DNA of 64,000 nt from Clostridium vincentii (GTDB lineage Bacteria; Bacillota; Clostridia; Clostridiales; Clostridiaceae), in the NCBI RefSeq assembly GCF_002995745.1, contig NZ_PVXQ01000012.1:19161-83160 (forward strand). Reading direction: 5' to 3'. Positions 55,835 through 63,999 of the stretch are shown piece after piece. The position numbers and the translations under genes were made by a program. Position 1 is the first letter of the stretch. Each line of letters begins with the position of its first letter. The notes under the pieces were generated by a model. That model saw only the letters and a program-made list of their open reading frames with translations, was not told where the DNA came from and did not search any database.

Positions 55835-56821
55835 ATGAAAATTCTTGTTACTGGCGCATGTGGATATCTAGGTAGTTATTGTACAGAATTATTGAATGCA
55901 GAAAATAATATTGAGGTTACAATACTGTGTAGGAAAATACCTGATTATATGGTAAAGTGGTCAAAAAAATATAAAGTTATATATGGAGATATATGTGATG
56001 CAAAAATTACTGATTCTATAACAGAAAAATATGATTATGTAATACATATGGCTGCAGCAAATGAAAATATATGTAAAGAAAATCCAAGTTATGCTATTAA
56101 TACTAATGTCTTTGGAACAAGAAATATGTTGGAAGTTTGTAGGAAAAATAAGATTGAAAACTTCATTTATATATCAACATTTCATGTTTATGGTCCAAGT
56201 AATAATGAAAACATAATATCTGAAAGTTCTATGATAAATCCATTAAATGATTATGGAAGCACACATTACTTTTCAGAACTGTATTGCAAACAATATTCTA
56301 ATTATTATGGAATAAATTGTATAGTGTTAAGACCTTCGAATTTTCTTACAGCTCCATTATTCAAAAAAATAAATAGGTGGACGATAGTACCAAATAATTT
56401 TTGTAAACAAATAGTAGATAGTCAAAAAATAATATTAAAATCTAAAGGAAATCAAACAAGGAATTTTATGTCTGTATTAGATTTATATAATTCGCTAATA
56501 ACAGTAATAAGCAATAAAATAAATGGTTGCGAAATTTTCAATGTGGGGAGTGATAATTATTATAGCATATATGAATTAGCATGTATTACTAAAGATATAT
56601 ATGAATATGATAACGGTGGTAAAAAAATAGATATTATATATGAATTTGATAAGAATATTAATAAGGATGAGGTATCTTCAAAATTCACATACGATATTTC
56701 TAAGCTTCAAGGTTTAGGGTACACTCCTCAAAAAGGGGTTAATTCAGAAATTAAAAGAACTATATCATATTTGAAGAATAGTGATTATTCAATTAATGAT
56801 GAAATGATTGAAATAGATTAA
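55835..56821 (+). CDS. NAD-dependent epimerase/reductase (SDR)
   Basis: An extended SDR with a ILVTGACGYLGSYC nucleotide loop and YISTFHVYGPS. The usual Tyr-x3-Lys site reads YGSTH (Tyr 140, His 144), so the Lys appears to be replaced by His. It is placed between the epimerase and CDP-glucose dehydratase genes and is the best candidate for the final 4-keto reductase of the CDP-deoxysugar. A 120-base gap with no clear gene follows it. The exact stereochemistry is open. Confidence 0.8.
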   Translation: MKILVTGACGYLGSYCTELLNAENNIEVTILCRKIPDYMVKWSKKYKVIYGDICDAKITDSITEKYDYVIHMAAANENICKENPSYAINTNVFGTRNMLEVCRKNKIENFIYISTFHVYGPSNNENIISESSMINPLNDYGSTHYFSELYCKQYSNYYGINCIVLRPSNFLTAPLFKKINRWTIVPNNFCKQIVDSQKIILKSKGNQTRNFMSVLDLYNSLITVISNKINGCEIFNVGSDNYYSIYELACITKDIYEYDNGGKKIDIIYEFDKNINKDEVSSKFTYDISKLQGLGYTPQKGVNSEIKRTISYLKNSDYSINDEMIEID

Positions 56822-56941
56822 AATTATGAAATTGAGTACTCTAAAATAATGAAATATGTTAATTTAAAAGACAAGATTATATTTAAATTATAGTCTAATA
56901 AGAACATATGAATGGTATAAAGCAAATTTGGAGGATTTACT

Positions 56942-58033
56942 ATGAATATATTTAAAGATGAGTATAGAGGGAAAAAAGTCCTTATAACGGGACATACTGG
57001 ATTTAAAGGTGCTTGGATTTCTATTTGGCTTAAAAGTCTTGGTGCAGAGGTTATAGGATATTCGTTAGAAGCACCTACAGAACCATCACTTTTTAAAATA
57101 TGTAAATTAGATGATAAGATTACAAGTATAGTTGGTGATGTAAGAGATGAAAAGAAATTAAAGGATGTTTTTCAAAAATACAAACCAGAAATAGTATTTC
57201 ATCTTGCAGCACAGCCACTAGTAAGGTTATCTTATAATGAACCCCGAATGACATATGAAACTAATGTAATGGGAACTGTAAATGTATTAGAAGCAGCAAG
57301 AAATGTTGACAGTGTTAAGGCTGTGATTATAATAACTACAGATAAATGCTATGAAAATAAAGAGTGGGTATATGGGTATAGGGAAACTGATCCTATGGGT
57401 GGATATGACCCCTATAGTTCTAGTAAGGGGTGTGTAGAACTAGTTACAGCATCTTATATAAATAGCTTTTATAAAGAAAAAGGTATTGCATTAGCATCAG
57501 TTAGAGCAGGAAATGTAATTGGTGGTGGAGACTGGGCAGAGGATAGAGTTATTCCAGATTTTGCAAGGTCGGTTTCGGAAAAAAAGTCAATAGTAATAAG
57601 GAATCCATTAGCTAAAAGACCATGGCAACATGTATTAGAACCATTATCAGGTTATCTATGGCTTGGAGCATTAATGCTTAAAGATAAAGAAAAATATAGT
57701 AGTAGTTGGAACTTTGGTCCAAGAGATACAGATAGTTTGAATGTAGATGAAATTTTAAATTTAGCTATTAAAAGTTGGGGGAAAGGAAATATAATAATTG
57801 ATAAAAATGAACAACCTCATGAAGCTAATTTATTAAAACTTGATATAAGTAAGGTAAAGGCGTACTTAAAATGGTACCCTGTTTATGAAGTAAATAAGGC
57901 AGTTGATAAAACTATACAGTGGTATAAATCATATTATGATAATAAAAGTGAAAATATGTACGCGTACACTTTAAAACAAATACAAGAATATGAAATAGAA
58001 GCAAGAATACAGAATTTGATATGGAGTGAATAA
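56942..58033 (+). CDS. rfbG: CDP-glucose 4,6-dehydratase
   Basis: The enzyme forms CDP-4-keto-6-deoxyglucose. The sequence reads KKVLITGHTGFKGAWISIWL and then VFHLAAQPLVRLSY, TTDKCYENKEW, PYSSSKGCVELV with the Tyr-Lys pair, and the RAGNVIGGGDWAEDR segment characteristic of RfbG. The 363-residue length is standard. An own GGAGG site precedes the ATG. It is followed at once by rfbH. Confidence 0.95.
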   Translation: MNIFKDEYRGKKVLITGHTGFKGAWISIWLKSLGAEVIGYSLEAPTEPSLFKICKLDDKITSIVGDVRDEKKLKDVFQKYKPEIVFHLAAQPLVRLSYNEPRMTYETNVMGTVNVLEAARNVDSVKAVIIITTDKCYENKEWVYGYRETDPMGGYDPYSSSKGCVELVTASYINSFYKEKGIALASVRAGNVIGGGDWAEDRVIPDFARSVSEKKSIVIRNPLAKRPWQHVLEPLSGYLWLGALMLKDKEKYSSSWNFGPRDTDSLNVDEILNLAIKSWGKGNIIIDKNEQPHEANLLKLDISKVKAYLKWYPVYEVNKAVDKTIQWYKSYYDNKSENMYAYTLKQIQEYEIEARIQNLIWSE

Positions 58034-58034
58034 G

Positions 58035-59363
58035 ATGAGCAATATAAAATTCGATGAAATGTCTGCAAGATTAGAAATACTTAAGAAAGTTAAAAATTTC
58101 TATAAAGAAAAAAGTTCAGGAAAAAAATTTATAGCTGGACAAACATATATACCAGCATCAGGTAAGGTAGTAGATGAAGATGATTTATCTAATTTAGTTG
58201 ATTCTTCTTTAGATATGTGGCTTACATCAGGTAGATACGGAAATCAATTTGAAAAAGAATTTTCTGAGTTTTTGGGAGTAAAATATTGTTCGCTTGTAAA
58301 TTCAGGTTCTTCAGCTAATCTTGTGGCAGTTAGTGCCCTCACTTCACATAAATTAGGTGAAAGAAGATTAAAAGCTGGAGATGAAGTTATAACAGTTGCT
58401 GCTGGGTTTCCAACTACAGTGGCACCTGTAATTCAAAATGGGTTAATACCTGTATTTGTAGATGTAGAGATAGGAACATATAATATAAATTCAAATAAAT
58501 TAGAAGAAGCAATTACATGTAAAACAAGAGCAATAATTTTAGCACATACTTTAGGAAATCCATTCAATTTATCTAAAATAATAGAATTATCTAAAAAACA
58601 TGATTTATGGGTTATAGAAGATAATTGCGATGCATTAGGTTCAAAGTATGATGGTAAGTATACAGGAACTTTTGGAGATATATCTACTTTTAGTTTCTAT
58701 CCTGCACATCATATAACTATGGGTGAAGGTGGAGCTGTAGTTACTAGTGATTCTAAATTGCATAATATTATACAATCTATAAGAGATTGGGGAAGGGATT
58801 GTTGTTGTCCTCCTGGAAGTGATAATCTTTGCGGAAATAGGTTTACGCAACAACATGGAGAATTGCCAATAGGATATGATCATAAATATGTATATTCAAA
58901 TTTTGGATATAATCTTAAAGTAACAGATATGCAAGCAGCATTAGGTGTGTCACAACTTAAGAAATTACCTTTTTTCATAGAAAAAAGAATAGAAAATTAT
59001 AAAAAAATTTATAACGGATTAAAACAGTTTCAGGAGTATTTGATCCTTCCTGAATCAACAGAAAAGAGTGAACCAAGTTGGTTTGGATTTATTATAACAC
59101 TAAAAGAAAATACTAAATATAATAGAAATAGTCTTGTTAAGTTTTTAGAAGAAAGAAAAATTGGAACAAGGTTACTATTTGCAGGAAATATCATCAAGCA
59201 ACCCATGTTCGTAGAGAATAACGTTAATTATAGAGTTAGTGGGAAATTAGATAGTACTGATATAGTAATGAAAAATACATTTTGGATTGGCGTTTGGCCA
59301 GGGATAGACGAGGAACAAATTAAATATATTATTAATCAATTTAAAAACTATTTTAGTATATAG
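58035..59363 (+). CDS. rfbH: CDP-4-keto-6-deoxyglucose 3-dehydrase (E1)
   Basis: E1 removes the C3 hydroxyl using pyridoxamine phosphate and a 2Fe-2S cluster. It has an aminotransferase fold in which the PLP Lys is replaced by His; here FYPAHHITMGEGG shows His about 225. The cluster region reads RDCCCPPGSDNLCGNR, with Cys 256, 257, 258 and 266. ATG 58035 lies 7 bases after TGGAGTGA, giving 442 residues. It normally needs the reductase E3, which is not found in this window. Confidence 0.93.
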   Translation: MSNIKFDEMSARLEILKKVKNFYKEKSSGKKFIAGQTYIPASGKVVDEDDLSNLVDSSLDMWLTSGRYGNQFEKEFSEFLGVKYCSLVNSGSSANLVAVSALTSHKLGERRLKAGDEVITVAAGFPTTVAPVIQNGLIPVFVDVEIGTYNINSNKLEEAITCKTRAIILAHTLGNPFNLSKIIELSKKHDLWVIEDNCDALGSKYDGKYTGTFGDISTFSFYPAHHITMGEGGAVVTSDSKLHNIIQSIRDWGRDCCCPPGSDNLCGNRFTQQHGELPIGYDHKYVYSNFGYNLKVTDMQAALGVSQLKKLPFFIEKRIENYKKIYNGLKQFQEYLILPESTEKSEPSWFGFIITLKENTKYNRNSLVKFLEERKIGTRLLFAGNIIKQPMFVENNVNYRVSGKLDSTDIVMKNTFWIGVWPGIDEEQIKYIINQFKNYFSI

Positions 59364-59388
59364 ATTATTTCGAATTATAGGAGAAAAA

Positions 59389-60672
59389 ATGGATAATGGA
59401 GTTGTAATATTAGGAAGTGGTATTGCTGGAATATCAACGGGATATCATTTAGGTAAAAACAAATCGATAATTTACGAAAAGTGTAAAACATATGGAGGCC
59501 TTTGTAATAGTTTTTTAGTAAATGGTTTTTTGTTTGACACTGCTATTCATATGAGTTTTACTAACATAGATAAGTGTAAGAAACTTTTTGATCAGACAAA
59601 ACATTTCGTTCAAAATCCTGAACCATATAATTACTATTATGGACACTGGTTAAAACATCCAGTACAAAATAATTTGTACAATTTACCAAATGACGATAAG
59701 ATAAGAGCTATAATAGATTTTGTAAATAAACCAAAACAAAAAAATAGCTTTGATAACTACGAGGAATGGCTTATTAGCAATTATGGGAGTTATATTGCTG
59801 AAAAATTTCCGATAATTTACACTAAAAAATATTGGACAATTGAGGCTAAAAAATTAGGTACGAATTGGATTGATAAAAGAATGTATAAACCTACTTTAAA
59901 AGAGGTACTACACGGTTCTTTTGAAGAAATAACCAACAATGTATATTATGCAAAAGAAATGAGATATCCAAAAAAAGGTGGTTTCAAAGAATTTTTAAAA
60001 CCTATGATACCAAATTTAAAAATAGAATTTAATAAGGAAGCAGTTTTTATTGATACAAAGAAAAAAAGTGTTGAATTTAGCGATTCATCCCAAAGTTACT
60101 ATAATTCATTAGTTAGTAGCATACCTTTACCTGAAATCATTAAAATCATGAAAGATGTTCCATTAAATGTTAGAAATGCTGCTAAAGAACTTTTATCAAC
60201 TTCAGTAGCTTTAATTTCAGTAGGTTTTAATAAAATTATAGATGCTAAAAGCACATGGATATATATATATGATGAGGATATTTTGGCAGCAAGAGCATAT
60301 TTCCCTCATTTAAAGTCAATAAATAATGTTCCTAAGGGGTGTAGTTCAATTCAATTTGAAGTTTATTACTCTAAATATAATCCGTTGGATATTAGTGATG
60401 ATTTGCTTAAAGAAAATATAGTAAATTATATAGTGAAAATGAAATTAGCAAATATAAATGATATTATATTTATTCATACTAAGAGAGAACAATATGCTAA
60501 TGTTGTATTTGAAAATGATATATATAGAAATAGAGAAATAGTTAGTAATTACTTAAAAGAAGTAGGTATAATTTCCACGGGGAGATTTGGAGAATGGGAT
60601 TATTTTTGGAGTGATCAAAGTTTTATGAGTGGTATGAGAGCTGCAAATGAAATCATTAATTTTAATATATAA
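59389..60672 (+). CDS. FAD-dependent oxidoreductase, NAD(P)-binding amine-oxidase-like
   Basis: The N-terminal FAD-binding motif VVILGSGIAGISTGYHLG and the YEKCKTYGGLCNSF loop match the protoporphyrinogen oxidase/UDP-galactopyranose mutase-like superfamily. A C-terminal STGRFGEWDYFWSDQSFMSG segment is the usual flavin-binding end. The substrate is unknown. Its place between rfbH and a radical SAM gene suggests a sugar or glycan tailoring oxidation, or electron supply to E1; both are inference. The 427 residues look complete. Confidence 0.8.
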   Translation: MDNGVVILGSGIAGISTGYHLGKNKSIIYEKCKTYGGLCNSFLVNGFLFDTAIHMSFTNIDKCKKLFDQTKHFVQNPEPYNYYYGHWLKHPVQNNLYNLPNDDKIRAIIDFVNKPKQKNSFDNYEEWLISNYGSYIAEKFPIIYTKKYWTIEAKKLGTNWIDKRMYKPTLKEVLHGSFEEITNNVYYAKEMRYPKKGGFKEFLKPMIPNLKIEFNKEAVFIDTKKKSVEFSDSSQSYYNSLVSSIPLPEIIKIMKDVPLNVRNAAKELLSTSVALISVGFNKIIDAKSTWIYIYDEDILAARAYFPHLKSINNVPKGCSSIQFEVYYSKYNPLDISDDLLKENIVNYIVKMKLANINDIIFIHTKREQYANVVFENDIYRNREIVSNYLKEVGIISTGRFGEWDYFWSDQSFMSGMRAANEIINFNI

Positions 60673-60705
60673 AAAATATATATGATAACTATAGGAGGTA
60701 TAAGT

Positions 60706-61704
60706 ATGAATCTCAAAGAAAGAATAGCTCAATATACTGTAATTGATAAAAAGCTCATACCACCTTTCCCTAAAAACATGCTCATAGAATTAACCAATAT
60801 ATGTAATCATAATTGCATATTTTGTGCTAATTCAAAAATGACAAGGAAAAAAGGTGAAATTAACGAAGAATTTTTATTTAGTATATTAAAGGAAGCCTTT
60901 AATGAAGGAACCACAGAAGTAGGATTTTATGCTACAGGAGAACCCTTTGTGTCTAACAACTTAGCCTTATATGTTTCTAAGGCTAAAGAAATGGGCTACA
61001 AATATGTTTATATAACAACAAATGGTGCTTTAGCGACACCAGAACGCTCTAGAGAAGTTATAGAAGCTGGTGTTGACAGCATTAAGTTTTCAATTAATGC
61101 AGGAACTAAAGAGACTTATAAAAGTATACATGGCAAAGATGAGTTTGATATTGTTATAAATAATTTGAAATATATATCTGATTACAGAAAGAATAATAAT
61201 AAGAATTTTAAAATATTTGTATCATCGATAGTAACAAGATATAGTGAAAGTGAAAAAAAATTATTGGAAGAGAAGCTTAAAGATATAAGTGATGACATAG
61301 TATTTTTAAACGTTGCAAATCAAGGTGGAATGATGTATGAAATAAATGAAAATTTAGCATTAGAGGGTGATGAGTATTTAATAAAAAAGATGCCATGTTC
61401 ATTACCTTTTAATTCATTACACGTAACCTATGAAGGATATTTAACAACCTGTTGCATTGATTTTCAAAATTATTTGACTGTAGCAGACTTAAATAAGATT
61501 TCAATAAAAGAAGCTTGGAATAGTGAGATATTTATTGAACTTAGAAAAAAACATTTAGAGAATTGTATAGAAAAGACTTTATGTTACAATTGCATATATA
61601 ATAAAAATGAAAGTGTAGAACCGTTAATACAGGAACATTCTACTTTTTATGATAAGGATAAGTTTAGTAAAGAAAAAGATATAAAAAATAGACTTTTAAT
61701 ATAA
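60706..61704 (+). CDS. Radical SAM/SPASM protein
   Basis: The radical SAM motif is CNHNCIFC near residue 32, in LIELTNICNHNC. It is followed by YATGEPFVS and YITTNGALA typical of the barrel. A C-terminal SPASM-type cysteine set appears as MPCSLPF, LTTCCIDF and CIEKTLCYNCIYN. ATG 60706 follows TAGGAGG, giving 332 residues. The substrate is unknown; members modify peptides, sugars or proteins. The flagellar glycan context makes a sugar or flagellin side-chain modification plausible. Confidence 0.85.
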   Translation: MNLKERIAQYTVIDKKLIPPFPKNMLIELTNICNHNCIFCANSKMTRKKGEINEEFLFSILKEAFNEGTTEVGFYATGEPFVSNNLALYVSKAKEMGYKYVYITTNGALATPERSREVIEAGVDSIKFSINAGTKETYKSIHGKDEFDIVINNLKYISDYRKNNNKNFKIFVSSIVTRYSESEKKLLEEKLKDISDDIVFLNVANQGGMMYEINENLALEGDEYLIKKMPCSLPFNSLHVTYEGYLTTCCIDFQNYLTVADLNKISIKEAWNSEIFIELRKKHLENCIEKTLCYNCIYNKNESVEPLIQEHSTFYDKDKFSKEKDIKNRLLI

Positions 61705-61730
61705 GAAGAATTAATAGGTGGTGACTTAAA

Positions 61731-62828
61731 ATGATTCCTTTATGTATACCTCAAATGTCAGGGAATGAATGGAAATATATTAAAGATTGTTTAGATACCA
61801 ACTGGGTATCTTCTGTTGGTTCTTATGTAGATAAGTTTGAAAATGATTTTGCAAGATATTTAGAGTCTAAGGCTGCAATTGTTACTATGAATGGAACAGC
61901 AGCCCTTGAACTTGCATTAAGAACAGTAGGTGTTGGAGAGGGGGATGAAGTTATAGTTTCATCCTTTACTTTTATATCACCAGTGAACACTATAAAATAT
62001 GTAGGAGCAAACCCAGTTTTTGTTGATGTATGTAGAGATACTTGGGTTATGGATGAAGATAAAATTGAAGAATTAATAACATCAAAAACTAAAGCTATAC
62101 TACCTGTACATATATATGGCAATCCAGTAAATATGGATAAGATAATGGATATTGCAAGAAAATATAAATTATTTGTAATTGAAGATGCAACAGAGAGTTT
62201 AGGTGCTATTTATAAGGGTAAAAAATCAGGTGCCATCGGAGATATCGGATGTTTTTCTTTTAATGGAAATAAGCTGATAACCACAGGAGCAGGTGGAATG
62301 TTAGTAACAAATGATAAAGACTTAGCAAAAAGAGCTAAGTATCTTTCAACTCAAACGAAAACCGTTCTAGAAAACGGTGCTTTTTATCATGAAGAAATAG
62401 GCTATAATTTTAGAATGCCAAATGTTCTTGCTGCCATGGGCTGTGCCCAGCTTGAAAAGGTTGAAGAATATGTAAAGGTTAAACTAGAACATTCAACTGA
62501 GTATAATAATTTGCTGAAAAGCGTTAAAGGAATAAATATTCCTACACAAAAGGATGATACTATAAATGTTAATTGGCTATATTCAATTTTAGTTGAAGAG
62601 GATTTTCCTTTAACTAGAGATGAATTAATAAATAAGCTTAAAGAAAATGGAATTCAATCAAGACCTTTTTTCATGCCTATTCATAATATGCCTCCATACA
62701 TAGATTGCAAGCATGGAGATATGAGCGTAACAAATTCTATAGGGGTGAAAGGAATAAATTTACCTAGTTCCGTTGAACTTAATAAAGAAAATATTAAAAA
62801 AATATGCAAGGTGATTAAAGAATGTTGA
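61731..62828 (+). CDS. legC: DegT/StrS-family aminotransferase (LegC type)
   Basis: A PLP-dependent sugar aminotransferase expected to add the 4-amino group to the LegB product. The sequence shows IPLCIPQMSGNEWKYI, then GTAALELALRTVGVG, the PLP phosphate/Asp region VIEDATESLGA and the Lys in FSFNGNKLITTGAGG. The 365 residues are complete. It is separated from legB by the 8.5-kb CDP-sugar block. The stop codon overlaps the ATG of a decayed glycosyltransferase. Confidence 0.87.
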   Translation: MIPLCIPQMSGNEWKYIKDCLDTNWVSSVGSYVDKFENDFARYLESKAAIVTMNGTAALELALRTVGVGEGDEVIVSSFTFISPVNTIKYVGANPVFVDVCRDTWVMDEDKIEELITSKTKAILPVHIYGNPVNMDKIMDIARKYKLFVIEDATESLGAIYKGKKSGAIGDIGCFSFNGNKLITTGAGGMLVTNDKDLAKRAKYLSTQTKTVLENGAFYHEEIGYNFRMPNVLAAMGCAQLEKVEEYVKVKLEHSTEYNNLLKSVKGINIPTQKDDTINVNWLYSILVEEDFPLTRDELINKLKENGIQSRPFFMPIHNMPPYIDCKHGDMSVTNSIGVKGINLPSSVELNKENIKKICKVIKEC

Positions 62829-62991
62829 CATTGTGTATGATAGTTAAAAATGAAGAAAACAATTTTAAAAATGTGTTGCTAATGCTGCACCTTTCATAGA
62901 AGAAATAGTTATAGTTGATACAGGTTCTTCGGATAGTACAAAATTAATTAAATATTGGGACACAGACAAAATTTATGATTATTATTGGTAG
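62822..62991 (+). pseudogene. Decayed family-2 glycosyltransferase remnant
   Basis: The ATG overlaps the legC stop (ATGTTGA). The first frame reads MLTLCMIVKNEENNFKNVL and stops after 26 codons. Shifting frame near 62878 continues with ANAAPFIEEIVIVDTGSSDS, the classical GT2 start, then LIKYWDTDKIYDYYW and a stop. The remainder of the gene is missing. The original gene was translationally coupled to legC. Confidence 0.85.
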
Positions 62992-63389
62992 AAAGCTATA
63001 ATATGTATATGTAAAGGAAAATTGATTTGTAGTGATAGATTATTATCTTATTTTAATAACAAAAATAGAGGATTATAAAAACATATGTAGAGTCCGCAAT
63101 TACTATATAAGTATAGTAATGTACAAATAAACAGTGAAGGGTACAAGATTGCTATCAATACTAGGCAAATGTTGTGCAAAAGGAATGAGCATCAGTAGCT
63201 AGATCAACAGCTGTTGGTGCTTTGTCCATGTTTAGTAAAGAATAAAATCAGATAATAATTTATATTAAGTTATGGCAAAATAAACCGATAATTAAATAAT
63301 GAGTTTTATAAATGTCTAATTGGTTATAATCAACTCTCAACTCTCAATTTTCAACTAAACACGAAGTGGTTAAAACAGGAGGTAATATA
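62992..63389. other. Decayed non-coding gap with a duplicated hairpin
   Basis: No intact gene is visible. A hairpin at 63186-63219 is a near copy of the terminator at 63825-63866, each with GAATGAGCATCAGT and GGTGCTTT, and a short reading frame in it is closed by stops. Near 63331-63355 is a reverse copy of the GAGAGTTGAAAATTGAGAG repeat found upstream of flagellin. The stretch looks like rearranged remains between the island and the next small genes. Confidence 0.7.
63186..63219 (+). repeat. Copy 1 of a duplicated terminator-like hairpin
   Basis: GCATCAGTAGCT pairs over 12 positions (with G-T pairs) with AGCTGTTGGTGC. It is followed by TTTG rather than a T run, so it is probably a decayed terminator. 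The better copy lies at 63825. Confidence 0.7.
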
Positions 63390-63569
63390 ATGGATATAGG
63401 AGCATTATCAATGGCAATGAGTCAGGCAAATGTGCGACAATCAGTTGGTATAGATGTAATGAAGTTGGCAATGTATACGGGTAAGGAAAATGCTGCTACT
63501 ATGACGGATATAATTAAGACTAGTGCAGTGGACTCTAATGTAGGTCAACATTTCGATAGAAGGGCATAA
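63390..63569 (+). CDS. YjfB-family putative motility protein
   Basis: This 59-residue protein starts MDIGALSMAMSQANVRQSVG and contains VMKLAMYTGKENA, matching the YjfB family of small putative motility proteins of unknown function. ATG 63390 follows AGGAGGT at proper spacing; the open frame extends 24 bases up without a ribosome site. It is 2 bases from the next gene and is probably co-transcribed. It lies next to the flagellar island, consistent with a motility role. Confidence 0.85.
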   Translation: MDIGALSMAMSQANVRQSVGIDVMKLAMYTGKENAATMTDIIKTSAVDSNVGQHFDRRA

Positions 63570-63571
63570 GT

Positions 63572-63823
63572 ATGGATGAACGAGAAGAACTAAAGATACA
63601 ATGGGAACAGGAGCTACAATGGGTTAAATATAGACAAAATATGCTAGACATCATGGATGAAAAGCTACTTCAAATGAAAGAAATAGCAGAAAAATCTAAG
63701 TTAGGTAACCTTACTTTAGGAGAGCTAGAGGTATTAAATGCAAAGTTGAATAATCTAGGGGCACAAGTTAAGGCACTAGATGATGAAAGTAGAAAAATAG
63801 AAAATAGAAATATATTAGAATGA
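63572..63823 (+). CDS. Unknown small coiled-coil protein
   Basis: This 83-residue product is highly charged and predicted helical over nearly its full length (MLDIMDEKLLQMKEIAEKSK; VLNAKLNNLGAQVKALDDES). There is no membrane segment and no cysteine. I do not recognise a family. It is 2 bases after the YjfB gene and ends at a terminator, so the two form a small unit. A flagellar accessory role is a guess from context. Confidence 0.75.
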   Translation: MDEREELKIQWEQELQWVKYRQNMLDIMDEKLLQMKEIAEKSKLGNLTLGELEVLNAKLNNLGAQVKALDDESRKIENRNILE

Positions 63824-63824
63824 G

Positions 63825-63866
63825 CATCAGTGGCTAGATTAATAGCTATTGGTGCTTTTTTAACGT
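63825..63866 (+). terminator. Terminator after the YjfB unit (copy 2 of the hairpin)
   Basis: GCATCAGTGGCT pairs over 12 positions with AGCTATTGGTGC and runs into TTTTTT. It starts right at the stop codon of the preceding gene. Confidence 0.85.
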
Positions 63867-63875
63867 TTAGAGCGT

Positions 63876-63921
63876 AAGCGGTTAATAACTCGTCACGTTG
63901 ACAGTCATTAACCGCTTATTT
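63876..63921. terminator. Second, possibly bidirectional hairpin
   Basis: AAGCGGTTAAT pairs perfectly with ATTAACCGCTT around a 21-base loop. It lies between the last + strand gene and a possible convergent gene, where a terminator for the minus strand is expected. Confidence 0.65.
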
Positions 63922-63999
63922 TCAATCCTTTTTATTTAAATAGCATTCAGCAGGAAGATTACTCCATGGAAATAGTGATTTAAATAAATCTGGATCATT
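63922..63999 (-). CDS. Possible C-terminal end of a convergent gene
   Basis: On the minus strand the frame is open from the right edge to a TGA at 63922-63924, encoding NDPDLFKSLFPWSNLPAECY followed by four residues. The composition looks protein-like, and a strong hairpin lies just after the stop on that strand. Only 25 codons are visible, so the call is tentative and no family is recognised. Confidence 0.35.
   Translation of the reverse strand, partial: NDPDLFKSLFPWSNLPAECYLNKKD

Noticed and set aside
63186..63240. Short coding tail (ASVARSTAVGALSMFSKE-like) before a stop
   Set aside because: The same reading appears in the terminator copy at 63825, where it is closed upstream by a stop; both are better explained as a hairpin.
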